Source: Phallusia mammillata
Taxonomy: Eukaryota > Chordata > Ascidiacea > Phlebobranchia > Ascidiidae
Direction: 5' to 3'
DNA length: 64,000 nt
Assembly: GCA_003260075.1 (NCBI GenBank)
Contig: QLIY01000031.1
Coordinates: 235,652-299,651, forward strand
The first letter of the stretch is position 1; every line of letters starts with the position of its first letter. Both the position numbers and the translations under genes were made by a program. Positions 61,701-64,000 of this stretch are shown piece by piece. The notes under the pieces were generated by a model, which searched no databases, was not told the DNA's origin, and saw only the letters and a program-made list of their open reading frames with translations.

Positions 61701-62515
61701 ATAAAAAAACAAACCATTTCAGCTACAACATTAAAACCTGTCTACAATCCAACAATTAGACAAAAGTAATCCCAGACACGTACAAAAACCTATGACAACA
61801 CACCAAACAAAGAGTTCTCTGTTACAAAAATGATTCACTATCTGTCTAACGGAAGGCAACCGTTTAAAAATATCACTCAGAACGCCCTACCTTCATCTGG
61901 GCTTTGTCTCCAAGAATGTACAGACTTGCTTTTGACGTTGTATCTGAGCTCAAGGCGGTTTGAACCATTGTCCCGTTTCCGTTGGGATGAACCAACTGCC
62001 TTCGGCCGAGCTGGATAAATGTAATGTTGAGGTTTAATATAGAAGGTTAGAACATACCATGTTATTGTTAGCTATTATTGTAGATATATTTGGAATCACT
62101 TGATTTTAGAAAATTTTGTAAGGAAAACAAAAAATCGCAATCATTTTGAAAATTTCAAGCCTTCATGTTTGAAGTTTTCAAAGTTGAAATAAACAAAAAC
62201 GAAAAATATGTGCAGCACAAAAATGTGAAAGACAAAATTTTGTATGTCAGCCCTTCTTAAAATTAATTTAACATAATGCTTAAGAAGTTCTAACTTTGAA
62301 GTTTTTCAATGAAAAAGAGTCACTATGGCAACTTAAAGCTTTCTGCAAACAAAAAAGCAACAAAAAATACTCACAATAGGCGTTTTATTAATTTGTTCGG
62401 CCGAGTTCTTTCCATTCGATCTTCCCAATGTTCCCCACTTGCGGCCTTTAGTAGCGCGAACAGATTGCGTCACTGCGGTTGCTGGAGTTCCCCCTCGGGA
62501 CGGCGAGAGTTTCAG
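28990..62515 (-). CDS. SBF: SET-binding factor / myotubularin-related 5/13 pseudophosphatase (5' end off window)
   Basis: Exons, 5' to 3': 62375-62515, 61891-62010, 37847-38053, 36891-37036, 36355-36496, 35777-35990, 35345-35460, 34706-34849, 34044-34132, 33643-33748, 32933-33016, 31125-31226 (tentative), 30383-30520, 29994-30086, 29514-29645 and 28990-29082; about 688 residues, all phases consistent. [47 protein letters not shown] and [19 protein letters not shown] match the SBF1/SBF2 myotubularin region. The coiled coil is [19 protein letters not shown]. The C-terminal PH domain has [20 protein letters not shown] and ends [20 protein letters not shown]. The P-loop reads AIDDGCDS, lacking the catalytic Cys and Arg, so it is inactive like its relatives. 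SBFs pair with active MTMRs, and their DENN part (outside this window) acts on Rab GTPases. SBF1 versus SBF2 cannot be decided. Confidence 0.93.
34181..34310 (-). mobile_element. SINE copy in an SBF intron
   Basis: On the minus strand GTGGGTTCGAATCCCACC is followed by a T-run, CTAGCCCATGCCTTGC and a GTGCTTGG tail. These match the order of parts in the SINE at 18932-19235. The head above 34310 is too diverged to delimit. Confidence 0.7.
37140..37840. repeat. Low-complexity AACCAACC-rich intronic tract
   Basis: An imperfect satellite-like region in an SBF intron. Words such as AACCAACC, ACCAACAAGG, AACCAGTTAAC and AACCAATCAATCAA recur many times without a fixed period. No ORF or transposon end was seen. 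Confidence 0.6.
38936..38943 (+). promoter_or_regulatory. TATA box of VCBP gene 1
   Basis: TATAAAAA lies 67-74 bp upstream of the ATG at 39010, a position matching the TATA boxes of genes 4, 5 and 7. Confidence 0.65.
39010..41256 (+). CDS. VCBP-family gene 1: two V-type Ig domains, no chitin-binding domain
   Basis: Five exons: 39010-39105, 39394-39645, 40094-40299, 40614-40774 and 41123-41256; 282 residues. Signal peptide [21 protein letters not shown]1 is built from exons 2-3 ([32 protein letters not shown]). V2 is built from exons 3-5 ([31 protein letters not shown]). The last exon stops (TAA) right after KSVVLEVF. In genes 2-7 the same exon runs on into a peritrophin-A domain. No chitin-binding sequence was seen in 41257-41884. 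AATAAA at 41382-41387 ends the transcript soon after. Its closest relative by motif is gene 7, at the other end of the array. It is probably a secreted Ig-V protein that has lost mucin/chitin anchoring. Confidence 0.9.
41459..41474 (+). promoter_or_regulatory. Palindrome upstream of VCBP gene 2
   Basis: AGGTCACCGGTGACGT is a near-perfect inverted repeat of an AGGTCA-like half-site, about 410 bp upstream of the gene 2 ATG. It could be a nuclear-receptor or CREB-like site; this is inference from sequence shape only. No TATA box was seen for gene 2. Confidence 0.3.
41885..44531 (+). CDS. VCBP: VCBP gene 2: V-V-chitin-binding protein with poly-C frame break
   Basis: Exons 41885-42016, 42445-42696, 42929-43134, 43585-43774 and 44203-44531. 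Signal peptide near [20 protein letters not shown]; an ATG four codons upstream is also possible. V1 has [18 protein letters not shown] and [15 protein letters not shown]2 has [20 protein letters not shown] and [10 protein letters not shown]. The last exon carries the six-Cys CBM14 domain ([17 protein letters not shown] to PPCGTKVY). As given, exon 4 contains 32 consecutive C (43687-43718), which puts the following RWVGRATLN block out of frame and creates a TGA at 43741. A run one base longer or two shorter would be in frame. An assembly error is therefore as likely as a real null allele. AATAAA at 44664-44669. Intron 3 contains a MITE. Confidence 0.82.
43151..43529. mobile_element. MITE with perfect 8-bp target duplication in VCBP gene 2
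   Basis: Identical octamers GCATATAA (43143-43150 and 43530-43537) flank a 379-bp element in intron 3. The inner ends are inverted: GGTTGCCAT near the left, after a C run, and ATGGCAACCCT at the right. Repeated AATAAGGACAA words occur inside. The duplication length suggests hAT. Confidence 0.75.
43687..43718 (+). repeat. 32-base poly-C tract inside VCBP gene 2 exon 4
   Basis: An uninterrupted run of 32 C lies in the V2-encoding exon, between the TGHI and GTGYEQALN codons. In genes 3, 4 and 6 this point is the site of an extra intron (GGACCAG|GT ... AG|G). The tract may mark a lost intron, a slippage hotspot or a sequencing gap. Confidence 0.9.
44532..45583. other. Gap between VCBP genes 2 and 3
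   Basis: It holds the gene 2 3' UTR and AATAAA, an AAAC-type simple repeat near 45327-45350 and the gene 3 promoter. The AAAGGTGC..TTCCCATA block is at 45395-45420. A weak CATAAGG lies in the TATA position (about 45512), followed by the shared ACTGAATT at 45521-45528. Confidence 0.6.
45584..48638 (+). CDS. VCBP: VCBP gene 3: complete V-V-chitin-binding protein
   Basis: Six exons: 45584-45709, 46490-46741, 47319-47527, 47598-47716, 48108-48164 and 48319-48638; 360 residues with all phases correct. Signal peptide [20 protein letters not shown]1 has Cys58 (LHCDYS), Trp74 and Cys137 (NDNFWCQ). V2 runs from Cys195 (LSCK) to Cys273 (DAGRYWC). The CBM14 chitin-binding domain (residues about 299-360) has six cysteines: FTC, DDC, YQC, QAC, FVC and PPC. 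V2 is split by an intron at GGACCAG|GTAGGG that genes 1, 2, 5 and 7 lack. VCBPs are secreted gut proteins that bind bacteria through V domains and chitin-rich mucus through the C-terminal domain (known for Ciona). AATAAA at 48775-48780. Intron 1 contains a hAT MITE. Confidence 0.93.
45866..46200. mobile_element. hAT MITE in intron 1 of VCBP gene 3
   Basis: The ends CAGTGGTTCCCAACC and GGTTGGGAACCACTG are perfect inverted repeats. The palindromic octamer GTTTAAAC flanks both sides (45858-45865 and 46201-46208). The interior has repeated GTGGCCCCC motifs typical of this MITE type. Length 335 bp. Confidence 0.93.
48949..49162. mobile_element. hAT MITE between VCBP genes 3 and 4
   Basis: The left end AGTGGTTCTCAAACTTTTTT and right end GAGTTTGAGAACCACTG are inverted repeats. 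GTTTAAA precedes and GTTTAAAC follows, an almost intact 8-bp target duplication. Internal GGGGCC and GGCCCCG and AGCCGCAAA motifs fit the same MITE group as the element in gene 3. Confidence 0.85.
49193..49670 (+). promoter_or_regulatory. VCBP gene 4 promoter region (paralogous to gene 5 promoter)
   Basis: Almost the whole stretch aligns by eye with 52170-52655. Shared words include GCTTATGTCGCAA, AATTAGTTCT, GTGAGAGT, GGCAACAACATAT, AAGGTGC..ATTCCCAT, GGATGTCAAAAGTT, GTAGATACC and the TATA/TCTGAATT core. TATATAG is at 49598-49604, 67-73 bp before the ATG. TGACGTCA, a consensus CRE, is at 49301-49308 and is not kept in gene 5. Confidence 0.6.
49671..51872 (+). CDS. VCBP: VCBP gene 4: complete V-V-chitin-binding protein
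   Basis: Six exons: 49671-49796, 50076-50327, 50583-50791, 50909-51027, 51391-51444 and 51553-51872; 359 residues in frame. Signal peptide [21 protein letters not shown]1 has [18 protein letters not shown] and [15 protein letters not shown]2 has LNCKCS-type Cys, [12 protein letters not shown] and [11 protein letters not shown]. The chitin-binding domain reads [17 protein letters not shown] through PPCGTKVI. The extra V2 intron is present, as in genes 3 and 6. Exon 2 differs from gene 5 at few positions, for instance both encode [20 protein letters not shown], which points to a recent duplication or conversion. AATAAA at 52008-52013. Confidence 0.93.
52170..52655 (+). promoter_or_regulatory. 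VCBP gene 5 promoter region
   Basis: TATATAAA is at 52587-52594, 62-69 bp before the ATG, followed by GTCTGAATTAG. The GAAGGTGCAGTTATTCCCAT block is at 52407-52426. It is paralogous to the gene 4 upstream region over about 480 bp. Confidence 0.62.
52656..54555 (+). CDS. VCBP: VCBP gene 5: complete V-V-chitin-binding protein
   Basis: Five exons: 52656-52781, 52929-53180, 53300-53508, 53697-53866 and 54236-54555; 358 residues in frame. Signal peptide [21 protein letters not shown]1 has [18 protein letters not shown] and [14 protein letters not shown]2 has [20 protein letters not shown] and [10 protein letters not shown]. The chitin-binding domain is [17 protein letters not shown] to PPCGTKVN. 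V2 lacks the extra intron, and its exon 4 carries a longer loop ([19 protein letters not shown]) than its relatives. So its 5' half resembles gene 4 while exon 4 follows the other subtype. AATAAA at 54657-54662. The last intron holds CCGAACC-rich dispersed repeat sequence (about 53920-54120). Confidence 0.93.
54556..55669. other. Gap between VCBP genes 5 and 6, with duplicated promoter remnants
   Basis: Fragments related to the gene 4/5 upstream region occur twice. Around 54835-55200 are TTCTCATGGCGCAAGTGTTTG, CTGGCACATAAG and TTTGTATTTTGGATGTCAAA. Around 55300-55660 are GTCCGTGAGACTTAAACCCT, TGGCACATTAAACAACG and GTTGTATGGTAATC. Before gene 6 the TATA position reads CGCTAAGG, although the downstream GACTGAATT is kept (about 55616-55624). 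The AAGGTGC..TTCCCAT block was not found here. Confidence 0.5.
55670..57615 (+). pseudogene. VCBP: VCBP gene 6: frameshifted copy
   Basis: Exons 55670-55786, 55955-56207, 56503-56711, 56751-56869, 57110-57163 and 57296-57615. Exon 2 is 253 bases, whereas it is exactly 252 in all six sisters. The extra T near 56040 (CCTGTAATCGG against CCTGTAACGG) shifts the frame in V1 and leads to an early stop. Everything after it is open in the family frame, including [28 protein letters not shown] and a full six-Cys chitin-binding domain. Intron 3 is only 39 nt (56712-56750), the exon 1 donor is weak (GAG|GTTCAG) and the TATA box is degraded. Either a young pseudogene or a one-base sequence error. AATAAA at 57869-57874. 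Confidence 0.82.
57616..59077. other. Gap between VCBP genes 6 and 7
   Basis: It contains the gene 6 3' UTR and the gene 7 upstream region. TGACGTCA occurs near 58211 and TATATAAG at 58999-59006. The upstream sequence shows no obvious similarity to the shared promoter block of genes 3-5. No coding sequence was recognised. Confidence 0.55.
58999..59006 (+). promoter_or_regulatory. TATA box of VCBP gene 7
   Basis: TATATAAG lies 72-79 bp upstream of the ATG at 59078, the same spacing as in gene 1. Confidence 0.68.
59078..61475 (+). CDS. VCBP: VCBP gene 7: complete, divergent V-V-chitin-binding protein
   Basis: Five exons: 59078-59197, 59463-59714, 60065-60270, 60534-60691 and 61123-61475; 362 residues in frame. 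Signal peptide [21 protein letters not shown]1 has [18 protein letters not shown] and [15 protein letters not shown]2 has [21 protein letters not shown] and [17 protein letters not shown]2 and the chitin-binding domain are joined by a longer Ser/Thr/Pro linker ([10 protein letters not shown]). The domain itself is diverged from genes 2-6 ([44 protein letters not shown]) but keeps all six cysteines. By V motifs it groups with gene 1, so the array's outer genes form one subtype. AATAAA at 61593-61598. Confidence 0.93.
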
Positions 62516-64000
62516 CTGTGGTTATTATTAGAGCGGCGGTTAGTTGGTGTTAGTGCAAGCGTATATGCAAATGAACGAAAAGCTATTTGGCAAAGGAAGT
62601 GTGAAACATAAACTAGCTCGACTTGAAATACAAGGCAAGTCGGATTAGGCAAAACTTGACATGCTTTTAGACTAATATTGAATTATACGATTGCTACATT
62701 TTTTACAGCAATCGTAGACAAAACCAGACATATTATTTTTTATTAATTTTAAAAGTTGTACACCAATGGCGGAAACGTACGAAGGCTTATGCTTAAATTG
62801 TTGAAAACTTGGTCATGGTTGTAAAGGAAAACTAAAAAATTGTGATATTTTATGATCGATTTCGTGATTTGGGCTTACGAAGAAGATCTGTGCTTCAAAA
62901 AAGCTGTGCAAATTATACGTGGTGCAAACCAAAATTGGAAACGTCAGTGTTTAAAAGCAACATAGACATACTTGTATCACATTGTTAGGCCAAAAATATT
63001 AAGACAAAATCGCTTGGTTAAACTCTATTAACCAAGTGGGACACTGGAAACAAATGACAACTTCTATACTTGCCTCTTCATCTGCGCTTGACAGGCTGGA
63101 TGTGGATTCAGGACGGAAAAGTGAAGATGCAGGGCGACTTAATGGGGAAGCGAGGGATGCGACACTCATAAGGAATCGCTCCTCATCTGAAGAGGATCCC
63201 ACAGTCCCTTCATTGGACACTGGTAAAAAAATAAGACTTAGGTTTACTAAACTGGTAGCGACTTGAAAGCTAGGATTTGCCATTAAATTTGCTTTGATGA
63301 AAAATTGCTGTATTGTGAAAATAATACTTGAAAACAAAAGCAATTCTCAATTGTTTTTTAACATAGTAAGCTATCTCAAGTTGATATTAACATTAGCCAA
63401 ATTTCGGATTTTTAATATTTGGTCTTCAGCAGTTTTTTTATAACAAGTCGACGTTTAGGGAAAAACTGATTCAAGAGCTACATATTTGTTAATACATTAT
63501 GTATAGCAGCAACAGCTCATCTATTGGGATTTATGAGTTAGCTTCGCAAATACTTTTTCGCAAGTAAAATTTCTTTTGCAACACACAGTTTTTTGCGCTT
63601 AGTATGGATAGTAATTGTCTTTTAAAATCCAAATCTCGATAAATTATCGGTTTCTGCAGCTAGCGCACATTGTAAGCAGTTAACTAATGTATTATGATAG
63701 CAATAAACTGCTGCTTTGAAGTTCGGTTTTTCGAATTCGATCACCAGATTAAGACTGTCTGTATTTCCGGATAGACCTTGAAAGCAAGTGCTCCACATAT
63801 AAAAGTCTTCTAACAAGGTGAATATGGGGAAAACAATTCGTATGGTTGCGACTCGTAATCAAATCACCCATTAGGAGTAGATTTGGCTAATTGTGCCAAT
63901 AATCTTTTTTTTTTACTTTACTTGAACGGTCACTGCTAATCCACACAACGATTGGGTTTAAAAACTTCACAACTTCGCAAAATCAAACTGAGTGCAAACA
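62516..64000. other. SBF upstream intron sequence at right edge
   Basis: No gene other than SBF was recognised. A candidate SBF exon is listed separately at 63077-63220. The DENN-encoding part of SBF must lie beyond 64000. Confidence 0.45.
63077..63220 (-). CDS. Candidate further SBF exon (Ser-rich acidic linker)
   Basis: A minus-strand open stretch follows a good acceptor (TTTTTTTACCAG) and encodes NEGTVGSSSDEERFLMSVAS, then a run rich in Ser and Pro with acidic ends (SSLSSADEEAS). The composition is unlike random local ORFs and would fit the phosphorylatable linker of SBF proteins. The donor is unclear (GCAA|GTATAG or GAA|GTTGTC), and I cannot recall an aligned SBF segment. The 3' boundary is therefore only approximate. 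Confidence 0.4.

Overview
This window looks like nuclear DNA from an ascidian tunicate, probably Ciona or a close relative. The main reason is a tandem array of variable region-containing chitin-binding protein (VCBP) genes. Each encodes a signal peptide, two V-type Ig domains and a peritrophin-A/CBM14 chitin-binding domain, an architecture known from amphioxus and ascidians. AT-rich DNA, many short phase-matched exons, small MITEs and a tRNA-derived SINE fit this. Gene models were built by hand from reading frames, GT/AG sites and phase; no RNA or database evidence was available.

Layout: (1) 1-7.8 kb, minus strand: the 5' part of a secreted or surface protein with a signal peptide, one Ly6/uPAR (LU) domain and at least three fibronectin III domains, running off the left edge. 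(2) 7.8-14.2 kb: no convincing gene; it holds MITEs, tandem repeats and a perfect 62-bp inverted repeat. (3) 14.2-16.5 kb, minus: MED21 (Mediator subunit) and CEP20/FOPNL (centrosomal LisH protein). (4) 18.1-24.9 kb, minus: FOXM1, 11 exons, with a CCAAT + TTTGAA (CHR-like) pair upstream at 25.8 kb. (5) 29.0-62.5 kb and beyond the right edge, minus: SBF1/SBF2 (MTMR5/MTMR13), with a dead myotubularin phosphatase domain, coiled coil and C-terminal PH domain. (6) 39.0-61.5 kb, plus: seven co-oriented VCBP-family genes.

The most striking point is that the whole VCBP array lies inside one phase-0 SBF intron of about 23.8 kb (38054-61890), on the opposite strand. The SBF exon upstream of this intron (61891-62010) and the one downstream (37847-38053) join in frame at a place expected from the SBF family.

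Within the array, gene 1 has lost the chitin-binding domain. Gene 2 carries a 32-base poly-C run that breaks the frame as assembled. Gene 6 has a one-base frameshift, a 39-nt intron and a decayed TATA box. Genes 3, 4 and 6 have an extra intron in the second V domain. The chitin-binding exons of genes 2-6 are nearly identical while the V exons differ, which suggests homogenisation of the anchor domain and divergence of the recognition domains. Several hAT-type MITEs with 8-bp target duplications lie in and between the VCBP genes.
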